Shown one piece after another: positions 54,900 to 63,374 of a DNA stretch of 64,000 nucleotides. Position numbers and translations under genes: made by a program. The DNA comes from Amycolatopsis suaedae (GTDB lineage: Bacteria; Actinomycetota; Actinomycetes; Mycobacteriales; Pseudonocardiaceae). The notes under the pieces are model-generated. The model ran no database searches, was not told where the DNA came from, and worked only from the letters and a program-made list of their open reading frames with translations. The DNA is taken from NCBI RefSeq assembly GCF_004214935.1, contig NZ_SFCC01000005.1, positions 62,001-126,000 on the forward strand. The letters are read 5' to 3'. Position 1 is the first letter of the stretch, and each line of letters opens with the position of its first letter.

Positions 54900-54981
54900 C
54901 GCGAGTCGTACGTTCCCAACCCGCGAGTCGTACGTTCCCAACCCGCGAGTCGTCCGTTCCCGACCCACGAGTTGCACGTTC
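54900..54981. repeat. four CGCGAGTCGTACGTTC units at exact 22-bp spacing (inverted orientation)
   Basis: Units start at 54900, 54922, 54944 and 54966. The first two are CGCGAGTCGTACGTTC, the third has one change and the fourth three. Spacers are CCAACC or CCGACC, so here the spacer is also partly conserved. It is the reverse complement of the unit arrayed at 35903. Confidence 0.8.
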
Positions 54982-55044
54982 CCGCCCACCTGCTCCGACT
55001 GTCCGGCACGCCGGTTCCAGATCGCGAGCCGCCCGCCTGGGTGA

Positions 55045-55101
55045 AGCTCGTGAAGGCCACCTTCGTTACGTCTGACGTGGTGAAGGTGGCCTTCACGTGC
55101 T
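55045..55101. repeat. GTGAAGGCCACCTTCAC hairpin repeat, full copy (type A)
   Basis: Arms of 20 nt pair at 19 positions around GTTACGTCTGACGTGGT. A single GAACGTACGACTCGCG unit follows at 55115-55130. Confidence 0.88.
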
Positions 55102-55270
55102 TCAGGGGTCGCCCGAACGTACGACTCGCGCGGAAGAACCGGCACCGCACCGGTCGGGCCGTCGGCGTCTGGACTGACGAGCCCAAAGCTCGCGCAGCGA
55201 GCGACGGCGAGGAGGGAAGACGCCGACTGAAGGGCCCGACCGCGTCCGAGCGGAGCGAGGACAGACACTA

Positions 55271-55285
55271 TTGCGATTATCGCAA
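55271..55285. promoter_or_regulatory. 15-bp perfect palindromic operator of the carnitine operon
   Basis: TTGCGATTATCGCAA, 23 nt before the ATG of the XRE-TetR fusion regulator. It probably overlaps the promoter and serves autoregulation of the whole operon. Confidence 0.75.
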
Positions 55286-55307
55286 CGGCGGCTTACGGTG
55301 TCCTGGC

Positions 55308-56168
55308 ATGGACGAGAAGGACGAACTCCGGATGCGAGTCCGCGGGTTGATCCGCTCGATGCCAGGGGCGCAACGGGAGTTCGCCGCGGCCATCGGTCTC
55401 GACCAGACGAAACTGTCCAAGGCGCTGAACGGCACCCGCCGGTTCTCGCCACACGAACTGGTCAGGATCGCGGAATACAGCGGCGTCACCGTCAACTGGC
55501 TGCTGCACGGCAGCGACGACGCCCGCACCGTCACCGCGATCCCGGCGCCCGCCGCCCGGTCACATCCCGCCGGGTCCGACGATCCCGAACCACGCCGCCG
55601 CATCCTGGAAACCGCCTGGCAGCTCATCGCCGAGCGCGGCTACCACCGGGTGCGCATCGCCGACATCGCCGCGGCCTGCGGCACGAGCACCGCCACCATC
55701 CACTACCACTTCCCCACCAAGGACGACGTCCTCAACGAAGCCTTGCGCCGCAACGTGAAGCTCGCCTTCGACCGGCAGGTCGCCGAGCTGCACGCGGTCG
55801 ACGACGCCCTGCACCGGCTCGTCACGCTGATCGAACTGCAACTGCCGACCGACGGCGTCCTGCGCGCGGAATGGTCGGTGTGGCTGCAGGTCTGGAACGA
55901 GAGCGCACTCAATCCTGGCCTGCGGTCACTGTACTGGGACTCCTACGACCGGTGGTTCCGCACCATCTCCATGACCATCCGAAGTGGACAGGAGCAGGGC
56001 GTGTTCCGCGAGCAGGATCCCGACGAGGCCACCGCGCAGCTCACCGCGCTGATCGACGGGCTCGGCATCCAGGTCCTCACCGGACGGCCGGGCAGCTCCG
56101 TGGACACCATGCGCGTGCTGCTGCGCGACTACATCGACCGCAACATCGTCAAAGGGGTGAGCCCGTGA
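55308..56168 (+). CDS. fusion regulator: XRE-type HTH joined to a TetR-family protein, 286 aa
   Basis: Two DNA-binding domains in one chain. Residues 1-70 form a Cro/CI-like HTH ([29 protein letters not shown]). After a linker, residues 95-145 are a TetR HTH ([26 protein letters not shown]) followed by a TetR_C-type ligand domain. It is the first gene of the carnitine operon and overlaps cdhC by 4 nt, so it most likely senses carnitine or an intermediate. Confidence 0.88.
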   Translation: MDEKDELRMRVRGLIRSMPGAQREFAAAIGLDQTKLSKALNGTRRFSPHELVRIAEYSGVTVNWLLHGSDDARTVTAIPAPAARSHPAGSDDPEPRRRILETAWQLIAERGYHRVRIADIAAACGTSTATIHYHFPTKDDVLNEALRRNVKLAFDRQVAELHAVDDALHRLVTLIELQLPTDGVLRAEWSVWLQVWNESALNPGLRSLYWDSYDRWFRTISMTIRSGQEQGVFREQDPDEATAQLTALIDGLGIQVLTGRPGSSVDTMRVLLRDYIDRNIVKGVSP

Positions 56169-57049
56169 AGCAGAACGTCATACTCACCTGCGCGGTCACC
56201 GGCGCCGGTGACACCGTCGGCAAGAGCGAGCACGTGCCGGTCACCCCGGCGCAGATCGCCGCCGCCGCGGTGGAGGCCGCCGAAGCCGGCGCGCCCGTGG
56301 TGCACATCCACGTCCGCGATCCGGAGACCGGGCAAGGTTCCCGCGACGTGGCGCTCTACCGCGAGGTCGTCGCCAGGGTGCGCGACAGCGGCGTCGACGT
56401 GGTGCTGAACCTGACCGCGGGCATGGGTGGCGACCTGGTGATCGACCAGGAGGACCCGCTCAAGCCGGTCGACGGCACCGACCTGGTCAACGCCATGGAC
56501 CGGCTCCCGCACGTCGAGGAACTCCTGCCGGACATCTGCACGCTGGACTGCGGCTCGCTCAACTTCGGCGAGGGCAGCCAGCTCTACGTGTCCACACCGG
56601 ACATGCTGCGTGCCGGTGCCAAACGCATCCAGGAACTGGGCGTCAAGCCGGAGCTGGAGATCTTCGACACCGGTCAGCTCTGGTTCGCCACGAAGATGAT
56701 CGACGAGGGCCTGATCGATCCGCCACCGTTGTTCCAGCTGTGCATGGGCATCCCCTACGGCGCGCCGGCCAATCCGGAGCTGCTGCAGACGATGGTGAAC
56801 ATGCTGCCCGACGGTGCGCAGTGGGCGTCCTTCGCAATCGGCCGCGACCAGCTGCCCTGGGTGGCGCAGGCGGCGTTGCTCGGCGGGCACGTCCGGGTCG
56901 GCCTGGAGGACAACCTGTACCTGGCCAAGGGCGTCAAGGCCACCAACGGTCAGCTCGTCGAACGGGCCGTCCAGATCATCGAGAAGCTCGGCGGCAGCAT
57001 CGCCACCCCGGACCAGGCCCGCGAGCAGCTGGGACTCAAGCGTGGCTAG
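56165..57049 (+). CDS. cdhC: beta-keto acid cleavage enzyme (BKACE), 3-dehydrocarnitine type, 294 aa
   Basis: Condenses a beta-keto acid with acetyl-CoA to give acetoacetate and a new CoA ester; with dehydrocarnitine the product is betainyl-CoA. The TIM barrel zinc ligands His47 and His49 are visible in [12 protein letters not shown], and the Glu in [13 protein letters not shown]. The order cdhC-cdhA-cdhB matches the known carnitine set of pseudomonads in content, which fixes the substrate better than the sequence alone. Confidence 0.9.
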   Translation: MKQNVILTCAVTGAGDTVGKSEHVPVTPAQIAAAAVEAAEAGAPVVHIHVRDPETGQGSRDVALYREVVARVRDSGVDVVLNLTAGMGGDLVIDQEDPLKPVDGTDLVNAMDRLPHVEELLPDICTLDCGSLNFGEGSQLYVSTPDMLRAGAKRIQELGVKPELEIFDTGQLWFATKMIDEGLIDPPPLFQLCMGIPYGAPANPELLQTMVNMLPDGAQWASFAIGRDQLPWVAQAALLGGHVRVGLEDNLYLAKGVKATNGQLVERAVQIIEKLGGSIATPDQAREQLGLKRG

Positions 57050-57989
57050 GCTCGGGCCTGGCGAGGTACGCACGGTGGCCTGCATCGGCGCGGGCGTGAT
57101 CGGCGGCGGCTGGGCGGCGCACTTCCTCGCCCGCGGCTACCGCGTGGTCGCCTGGGATCCGGCACCTGACGGCGCCGCCCGGCTGACCCGCCTGGTCGAC
57201 CGGGCCTGGCCCGCACTGACCGAACTCGGTCTCGCCGACGGCGCCGACCGGGACAACCTCAGTTTCGCCGGGTCCCTCTCCGCCGCAGTCGCGGTGGCCG
57301 ACTTCGTCCAGGAGAGCGCCCCGGAACAGCTGGAACTCAAGCAGAAACTGCTCGCCGACATCGACGCGGCCACCCCCGCCGGCGTCGTGGTCGCGTCGTC
57401 GACGTCCGGCTACGGCATGACCGAGATGCAGACGGCCGCGACCACGCCGGAGCGGCTCGTCGTGGGGCACCCGTTCAACCCGCCCTACCTCATCCCGCTG
57501 GTCGAGGTGGTGGGCGGCAAGCTCACCGAGCAGTGGGCGGTGGACTGGGCGTCGGAGTTCTACCGCCTCGCCGGCAAGTCGGTGATCACCATGGACCGCG
57601 AACTGCCCGGCTTCATCGCCAACCGGCTGCAGGAGGCACTGTGGCGGGAGGCCCTGCACATGGTCGCCAACGGCGAGGCGACGGTCGAGCAGATCGACCA
57701 GGCCATCACCGACGGACCCGGACTGCGCTGGCCCGCGCAGGGCCCGTGCCTGACGTTCCACCTCGCCGGTGGCGAGGGCGGCATGGCCCACATGCTCGAC
57801 CACTTCGGACCTTCGCTGAAGTCACCGTGGACCCGGCTGGAAGCGCCCGAGCTGACCCCGGAGCTGCATGACGAGATGGTCGACGGCTGCGAGCGGGAAG
57901 CCGCCGGGCGGTCCATCGCCGACCTGGTGCGGGAACGCGACCGGGCCATCATCGCCGTCCAGCGCGCACTCGGGCGCGAACATGGCTGA
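57042..57989 (+). CDS. cdhA: L-carnitine dehydrogenase, 315 aa
   Basis: NAD-dependent 3-hydroxyacyl-CoA-dehydrogenase-like enzyme that oxidises L-carnitine to 3-dehydrocarnitine. [19 protein letters not shown] is the NAD fold; [18 protein letters not shown] carries the catalytic His, and [18 protein letters not shown] follows. GTG 57042 overlaps the cdhC end by 8 nt. Other 3-hydroxy acids are possible substrates, but gene neighbours favour carnitine. Confidence 0.9.
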   Translation: MARLGPGEVRTVACIGAGVIGGGWAAHFLARGYRVVAWDPAPDGAARLTRLVDRAWPALTELGLADGADRDNLSFAGSLSAAVAVADFVQESAPEQLELKQKLLADIDAATPAGVVVASSTSGYGMTEMQTAATTPERLVVGHPFNPPYLIPLVEVVGGKLTEQWAVDWASEFYRLAGKSVITMDRELPGFIANRLQEALWREALHMVANGEATVEQIDQAITDGPGLRWPAQGPCLTFHLAGGEGGMAHMLDHFGPSLKSPWTRLEAPELTPELHDEMVDGCEREAAGRSIADLVRERDRAIIAVQRALGREHG

Positions 57990-58413
57990 ACTGTCCTATC
58001 GCGACACCGTGCGCGAGGAGTGGATCGACTACAACGGTCACCTGTCCGAGCCGTACTACGTCCTGGTGTTCGGCGACGCCACCACGAACCTGATGGAACA
58101 CACCGGGCTGGACGCCGCCTACCGCGAGGCCACCGGCTGCTCGCTGTACACCGCGGAGGCCCACATCCGCTACCTGCGCGAGGTGGCGCGGGGCTCCGAG
58201 CTGCTGGTCACCACCGGCGTGGCGGCGCTGGGGGCCCGAAAAGTCCGGCTGTGCCACGAGATGACCGTCGACGGCACCCTCGTCGCCACCGAGGAACTGA
58301 TCGCCGTCCACGTCGGACCGGACGGCGCCGTACCGTTCCCCGACGAGGTCACCGGACGACTGAGACGCTTCACCATCCCTGTTCCCGACTACGCGGGGCG
58401 TGCCATTTCCTGA
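57982..58413 (+). CDS. cdhB: hotdog-fold thioesterase, betainyl-CoA type, 143 aa
   Basis: Acyl-CoA thioesterase with the 4HBT-like motif EEWIDYNGHLSEPYYVLVFG and the central helix. In this operon it should release glycine betaine from betainyl-CoA. ATG 57982 overlaps cdhA by 8 nt. Confidence 0.88.
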   Translation: MAELSYRDTVREEWIDYNGHLSEPYYVLVFGDATTNLMEHTGLDAAYREATGCSLYTAEAHIRYLREVARGSELLVTTGVAALGARKVRLCHEMTVDGTLVATEELIAVHVGPDGAVPFPDEVTGRLRRFTIPVPDYAGRAIS

Positions 58414-58448
58414 ACCCTCCCTCCCCCACACCGGAAAGCCGACAAGCC

Positions 58449-60014
58449 ATGGCCGACAGAACCACCCGGCGGATCACCCGCCGGCAACTGCTCGCCGGTG
58501 CCGCGTTGCTCGGTGCCACACCGATCCTGTCCAGTTGCTCGGGCGGCGCGACCGCCGCGGAGCCCACCGGTCCGCCCCGGCGCGGCGGCACCCTGCGGGT
58601 GGGGGTCACCGGCGGTGGCGCCGCCGACACCCTCGACCCGCACATCCCGTCCACCAACCCGGACATCGCGCGCACGGTCAACCTGTTCGAGCCGCTGATC
58701 GGCCGCGGTCACGAGTACCAGCTGGAGCCGATGGTCGCCGAGTCGGTGCGCCCCTCGCCGGACGCCCGCGTGTGGACGGCGGTGCTGCGTGACGGCATCC
58801 GGTTCAGCGACGGCAGGCCGGTTACGCCAGCCGACGTGGTGGCGACGTTTCGCCGGGTCACCGACCCGGACGACCCGAAGAGCGGCGCGGCCAGCCTGTC
58901 CATGCTCGACGAGGTGGTGGCCACCGGTGCGCGGACGGTCGAGTTCCGGCTGAACGAGCCGTCGGCGGTATTCGACGACTTCCTCGGCCAGTACGCGCTG
59001 GGCATCGTGCCCGCCGACTTCACCCCGGACCGCCCGGTCGGCACGGGCGCGTTCCGGCTGGAGTCGTTCACCGCGGGCCTGCAGAGCGTGTTCGTCCGCA
59101 ACGAGCACTACTGGCGGCCGGGCGAGCCGTACCTGGACCGGCTCGTGCTGATCAACTTCACCGAGGACGACGCCCGGATCAACGCCCTGCTGTCCTCCCA
59201 GGTGGACGCGATCGACCAGGTCCCGGTCGCGCTGATCGACGTGCTGCGCAGCGATCCCCGCATGCGCATCCTCAACTCCGAGACCGGGACCTGGCTGCCG
59301 TTCACCATGCGGGTGGACCGGCCGCCGTTCGACGACGTCCGCGTCCGGCAGGCGATGCGGCTGCTGGTCGACCGGGAGCAGATGATCAACCAGGTGCTCA
59401 GTGGCCAGGGCCGGGTCGGCAACGACCTGTACGCACCGTTCGACCCGGCCTACGCAAGCCTGCCGCAGCGCCGCCACGACGTCGAGGGCGCGCGGTGGCT
59501 GCTCGCGCAGGCAGGCAAGCCGAACCTGGACGTCGAACTGGTCACCGCACCCATCCAGGCCGGCGCGGTGGAGGCCGCGCAGGTGTTCCAGCGGCAGGCG
59601 CAGGAGGCCGGGGTCACCGTGCGGGTGCGCCGGGTCGACACCACGACGTTCTTCGGCGAGAACTACCTGTCCTGGGATTTCGCGCAGTCGTTCTGGTACA
59701 CCCGCAACTACCTGCCGCAGGTGGCCAACGGCTCGCTGCCGGACTCGCCGTACAACGAGACCCACTGGAACGACCCGGAGTTCCTCGGCCTGGTGACCAG
59801 GGCGCGCCGGACCGTCGACAGTGGACAGCGCGCCGAGTTGACGCGGCAGGCACAGCGGATCGAGCACGAGCGCGGCGGCAACATCGTGTGGGGCTTCATG
59901 AACCAGGTCGACGCCCACCAGGCCTACGTCGCGGGCCTGGTCCCCGACCGGACCGGGCTCTCGCTGTCGGGCTACCAGTTCCGCCACGTGTGGCTCGGAA
60001 CGGGAGGTGCGTGA
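58449..60014 (+). CDS. ABC transporter substrate-binding lipoprotein, oligopeptide (SBP_bac_5) type, 521 aa
   Basis: Tat-type signal with RRITRRQLL and lipobox LSSC (Cys30), then a SBP_bac_5 domain: RRGGTLRVGVTGGG, DGIRFSDGRPVTPADVVATF, RPVGTGAFRLESF and FDDVRVRQAMRLLVDREQM. Family members bind peptides, nickel or small amines outside the membrane. It lies 35 nt after cdhB in the same operon, so a carnitine-like or acyl-carnitine ligand is plausible (inference). Confidence 0.93.
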   Translation: MADRTTRRITRRQLLAGAALLGATPILSSCSGGATAAEPTGPPRRGGTLRVGVTGGGAADTLDPHIPSTNPDIARTVNLFEPLIGRGHEYQLEPMVAESVRPSPDARVWTAVLRDGIRFSDGRPVTPADVVATFRRVTDPDDPKSGAASLSMLDEVVATGARTVEFRLNEPSAVFDDFLGQYALGIVPADFTPDRPVGTGAFRLESFTAGLQSVFVRNEHYWRPGEPYLDRLVLINFTEDDARINALLSSQVDAIDQVPVALIDVLRSDPRMRILNSETGTWLPFTMRVDRPPFDDVRVRQAMRLLVDREQMINQVLSGQGRVGNDLYAPFDPAYASLPQRRHDVEGARWLLAQAGKPNLDVELVTAPIQAGAVEAAQVFQRQAQEAGVTVRVRRVDTTTFFGENYLSWDFAQSFWYTRNYLPQVANGSLPDSPYNETHWNDPEFLGLVTRARRTVDSGQRAELTRQAQRIEHERGGNIVWGFMNQVDAHQAYVAGLVPDRTGLSLSGYQFRHVWLGTGGA

Positions 60015-60970
60015 TGGGACGGCTCGTCCTGCGCAGGGTCCTGGTCGGCCTCGCGGTGCTGTGGCTGGTGACGCTGCTGGTGTTCCTGGCCACCCTGCTG
60101 CTGCCCGGCGACCCGGCCCGCGCCATCCTCGGCCAGCAGGCCACGCCCGAGCGCATCGCCGCGCTGGAGGCACAGCTGGGCCTGAACGACCCGGTGTGGC
60201 AGCGCTACCTGGACTGGCTGGGCGGTGTGCTCACCGGAGACCTCGGCACGTCGACCGCCACCCAGGGCTCGGTCAACGCCCTGCTCGGCGACCGCGTGCT
60301 GGCGTCGCTGGTACTGCTGGTGGCCGCCGCGGTGATCAGCACGCCGCTCGGGCTGGCGCTGGGCACGTGGAGCGCGCTGCGCCGCGGCCGCGCCGCCGAC
60401 CATGCCGTGTCCGGCGTCAGTCTCGTCGTGGCGGCGCTGCCGGAGTTCGTCATCGGGGTCGCGCTCGTCATCGGCCTGTCCACCACGGTGTTCCGGCTGC
60501 TGCCGTCGGTCACGCTGACCGCGCCCGGTGAGGCGGTCTGGGACCGCCCCGCTCAGCTCGTGCTGCCGGTGCTCACGCTGGTGCTGGTGGTGACGCCGTA
60601 CATCACCAGGATGATGCGGGCGACCATGATCGACGTGCTGGGCTCCGGCTACGTGGAGATGGCGCGGCTGAAAGGACTTCCCGAGCGCACGGTCGTCGTG
60701 CGCCACGCCCTGCCGCACGCCGTCGGCCCGGTGGCGCAGGTGATCGCGCTGCAGCTGGCGTGGCTGGCCGGTGGTGTGGTGGTCGTGGAGTTCCTGTTCC
60801 GCTTCCCCGGTGTCGGCCAGGCGCTGATCGACGCGGTCAACAACCGCGACGTCGAGGTGGTCCAGGCGATCACGCTGCTCATCGCCGGGCTCTACATCGT
60901 GGTGAACCTGCTCGCCGACGTCGTCGGCATCCTCACCAACGCCAGGCTGCGGACGGGGGTGGCCCGATGA
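60014..60970 (+). CDS. ABC transporter permease, DppB-like, 318 aa
   Basis: Six-helix permease with TLLLPGDPARAILG after helix 1, PLGLALGTWSALRRGR and the cytoplasmic coupling loop YVEMARLKGLPERTVVVRHAL. It overlaps the binding-protein stop by one base and the next permease by 4 nt. Confidence 0.94.
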   Translation: MGRLVLRRVLVGLAVLWLVTLLVFLATLLLPGDPARAILGQQATPERIAALEAQLGLNDPVWQRYLDWLGGVLTGDLGTSTATQGSVNALLGDRVLASLVLLVAAAVISTPLGLALGTWSALRRGRAADHAVSGVSLVVAALPEFVIGVALVIGLSTTVFRLLPSVTLTAPGEAVWDRPAQLVLPVLTLVLVVTPYITRMMRATMIDVLGSGYVEMARLKGLPERTVVVRHALPHAVGPVAQVIALQLAWLAGGVVVVEFLFRFPGVGQALIDAVNNRDVEVVQAITLLIAGLYIVVNLLADVVGILTNARLRTGVAR

Positions 60971-61800
60971 CCGCGTTGCTCGCCCGCACGTGGCGGATGC
61001 GGCAGGCCCGCATCGGCGCCGCGCTGACCGCGGTGGTCGTGCTGGTCGCCGTGCTCGGGCCGCTGCTCGGCCCGTGGCTGAGCGGCTTCGAGACCGGCGA
61101 CTTCGCCGCCAAACCGTTCAAGCCGGACGGCGTGGCCGGCACCGACGGGCTCGGCCGCGACGTCCTGACCCGCTTCCTGGCCGGCGGCACGTCCCTGCTG
61201 CTCTACGCCGTGCTGGCCACGGCGCTGGGCGTGGTGCTCGGCGCGGCACTGGGCATGCTGGCCGGGTACACCGGCGGCCTGGCCGACTCGGTCATCATGC
61301 GCGGCGGGGACGTCCTGCTGTCGTTCCCGCAGCTGGTGTTCGCGTTGCTGGCGATCGCCGTGCTGGGCCCGCAGGGATGGCTGCTGGTGCTGGTCATCGG
61401 CATCACGCACGCGCCGAGGGTGGCCAGGGTGGCGCGGCAGGCGACGGTCGCGGTGGCGGGCAGCGACTACATCCGCGCGGCGGAGATGTACGCCGTGCCA
61501 CGCAGGCAGATCCTGCTGCGCGAAGTGCTGCCCAACATCACCGGTCCGCTGATGGTGGAGCTGGGGCTGCGGCTGACCTACTCGATCGGGTATGTGGCGT
61601 CGCTGTCCTTCCTCGGGCTGGGCATCCAGCCGCCCGCCGCGGACTGGGGGCTGATGATCAACGAGAACCGCATCGCCCTGGTCGTCCAGCCGTGGGGCGT
61701 GCTGCTGCCGGTGCTGGCCATCGCGTTGCTGACCGTGGGGACCAACCTGATCACCGACGCCCTGGCGTCGGCCTCGGCCGAACGGGAGGACGCACGATGA
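60967..61800 (+). CDS. ABC transporter permease, DppC-like, 277 aa
   Basis: Second permease with the GTDGLGRDVLTRFLAGG motif, MRGGDVLLSFPQLVFALL and the coupling loop YIRAAEMYAVPRRQILLREV. Forms the membrane pore with the DppB-like subunit. ATGA overlaps on both sides. Confidence 0.94.
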   Translation: MTALLARTWRMRQARIGAALTAVVVLVAVLGPLLGPWLSGFETGDFAAKPFKPDGVAGTDGLGRDVLTRFLAGGTSLLLYAVLATALGVVLGAALGMLAGYTGGLADSVIMRGGDVLLSFPQLVFALLAIAVLGPQGWLLVLVIGITHAPRVARVARQATVAVAGSDYIRAAEMYAVPRRQILLREVLPNITGPLMVELGLRLTYSIGYVASLSFLGLGIQPPAADWGLMINENRIALVVQPWGVLLPVLAIALLTVGTNLITDALASASAEREDAR

Positions 61801-63374
61801 AGGTGGCCGTTCGGACGCTCGCCGTGGACGACCTCGCCGTCGAGACCGGTACGGGCACGCCGATCCTGCGCGGGGTGTCCTACGACATCGCGGCCGGTGA
61901 GGTACTCGCGCTGGTCGGCGAGTCCGGCTCGGGCAAGACCACGGCCGGGCTCGCCGCGCTGGGGCACTTCCGCCGCGGCCTGGTGCCCGCGGGCGGGACG
62001 GTGACCGTCGGCGAGACCGAGCTGCTCGGCCTGCCCGAACCGGCGCGGCGGGCACTGCGCGGACGCGACGTGTCGTACGTGCCGCAGGACCCGGCGCTGT
62101 CGCTGAACCCCGGCCTGCGGATCGGACGGCAGATCGCCGAGGTGCTGGAGGTCCACGGCTACGACGGCCCGGTGCCCGAGCGCGTCGCCGAGGTGCTGGC
62201 CGAGGTCGGGCTGCCGGGCGACCGGGCCTACCAGCGCCGCTACCCGCACCAGCTCTCCGGCGGGCAGCAGCAGCGGGTCGGCATCGCGATGGCGTTCGCC
62301 TGCCGGCCGAGCGTGGTCGTGCTCGACGAGCCGACCACCGGGCTGGACGTGATGACACAGGCGATCGTGCTGGACACGGTGCGCCGGATGACCGCCGACC
62401 ACGGTACGGCGGCGCTCTACATCACGCACGACCTGGCCGTGGTCGCGGCGGTCGCCGACCGGGTGGCCGTGATGTACCGGGGCAAGATCGTCGAGACCGG
62501 CACCACCGACGAGGTACTGCGGGCGCCGCGGCACGACTACACCCGGCGGCTGCTCGCCGCCGTGCCCTCGCTGACCCCAGGCAATGCGGATTCCGTGTCG
62601 TTGACGTCCCCCAATGCCACATTGGGGGACGGGCTGAGTGTGCGGGAGCTGCGGGTTTCGTACGGCGACACCCCGGTGCTGAAGGCCGTCGACCTGGACG
62701 TCGCAGCCGGGGAGTGCCTGATGCTGCTGGGCGAGTCCGGGTCGGGCAAGACCACGCTGTCGCAGTGTGTCGCCGGGCTGATCGGCGGGCACACCGGCAC
62801 GGTGACGCTGGACGGCGTGCCGTTGCCGCCGTCGACAAGGGGCCGGACGGCGGCGCAGCTGCGGGAGGTGCAGTACATCTTCCAGAGCCCGTTCGCCTCG
62901 CTCAACCCGCGCCGGACGATCGCGCAGTCGGTGGAGGTCCCGCTGGCGCGGCTGACCGACCTGGACCGCGCGGCCCGCCGGGAGCGGGTCGCCGAGATGC
63001 TGGACCGGGTACGGCTCGGCGCCACGAAGGCAGCGCGGCGGCCCGATCAGCTCTCCGGCGGCGAACGGCAGCGAGCTGCCATCGCGCGGGCGCTGGTGAC
63101 CACGCCGCGCGTGCTGGTCTGCGACGAGGTGACCTCGGCACTGGACGTGTCGGTGCAGGCGACGATCCTGGAGCTGCTCGCCGAGCTGCGGGCGGAGCTG
63201 GGGATGGCGATGCTGTTCGTCACCCACAACATCGCGCTGGCCCAGCACGTCGCCGATCACATCGCGGTGCTGCGGCACGGCGAGATCGTCGAGACCGGAC
63301 CGGTGGAGCGGGTCCTCGCCGCGCCGGAGCACGAGTACACCCGGCAGCTGCTCGACAGCACCCCGCGCCTGTGA
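61797..63374 (+). CDS. fused double ABC ATPase (DppD-DppF type), 525 aa
   Basis: Two complete ATPase halves in one chain. The first (about 1-255) has Walker A GESGSGKTTAGL, signature LSGGQQQRV and Walker B VVVLDEPTTGLD. The second (about 285-525) has GESGSGKTTLSQ, LSGGERQRA and VLVCDEVTSALD. The linker is encoded partly by a hairpin sequence at 62605-62631. It powers the upstream permeases. Confidence 0.95.
   Translation: MKVAVRTLAVDDLAVETGTGTPILRGVSYDIAAGEVLALVGESGSGKTTAGLAALGHFRRGLVPAGGTVTVGETELLGLPEPARRALRGRDVSYVPQDPALSLNPGLRIGRQIAEVLEVHGYDGPVPERVAEVLAEVGLPGDRAYQRRYPHQLSGGQQQRVGIAMAFACRPSVVVLDEPTTGLDVMTQAIVLDTVRRMTADHGTAALYITHDLAVVAAVADRVAVMYRGKIVETGTTDEVLRAPRHDYTRRLLAAVPSLTPGNADSVSLTSPNATLGDGLSVRELRVSYGDTPVLKAVDLDVAAGECLMLLGESGSGKTTLSQCVAGLIGGHTGTVTLDGVPLPPSTRGRTAAQLREVQYIFQSPFASLNPRRTIAQSVEVPLARLTDLDRAARRERVAEMLDRVRLGATKAARRPDQLSGGERQRAAIARALVTTPRVLVCDEVTSALDVSVQATILELLAELRAELGMAMLFVTHNIALAQHVADHIAVLRHGEIVETGPVERVLAAPEHEYTRQLLDSTPRL
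62605..62631. repeat. perfect 12-bp hairpin inside the linker of the double ATPase gene
   Basis: CGTCCCCCAATG (62605-62616), loop CCA, and CATTGGGGGACG (62620-62631). It encodes TSPNATLGD between the two ATPase domains, just where an insertion would be tolerated. Confidence 0.7.

Larger units (their letters stand above)
54593..55307. other. 715-bp gene-free repeat island
   Basis: Largest non-coding gap in the window. It holds two composite repeats, one with a 20-bp hairpin, three arrays of the GAACTCGCGTG/CGCGAGTCGTACG unit, a full hairpin repeat and finally the operator of the carnitine operon. No open reading frame with normal codon use was seen. Confidence 0.65.

Noticed and set aside
54900..54981. 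CRISPR array
   Set aside because: Units are 16 nt with 6-nt, partly conserved spacers. CRISPR spacers are about 30 nt and unique, and no cas gene is near.
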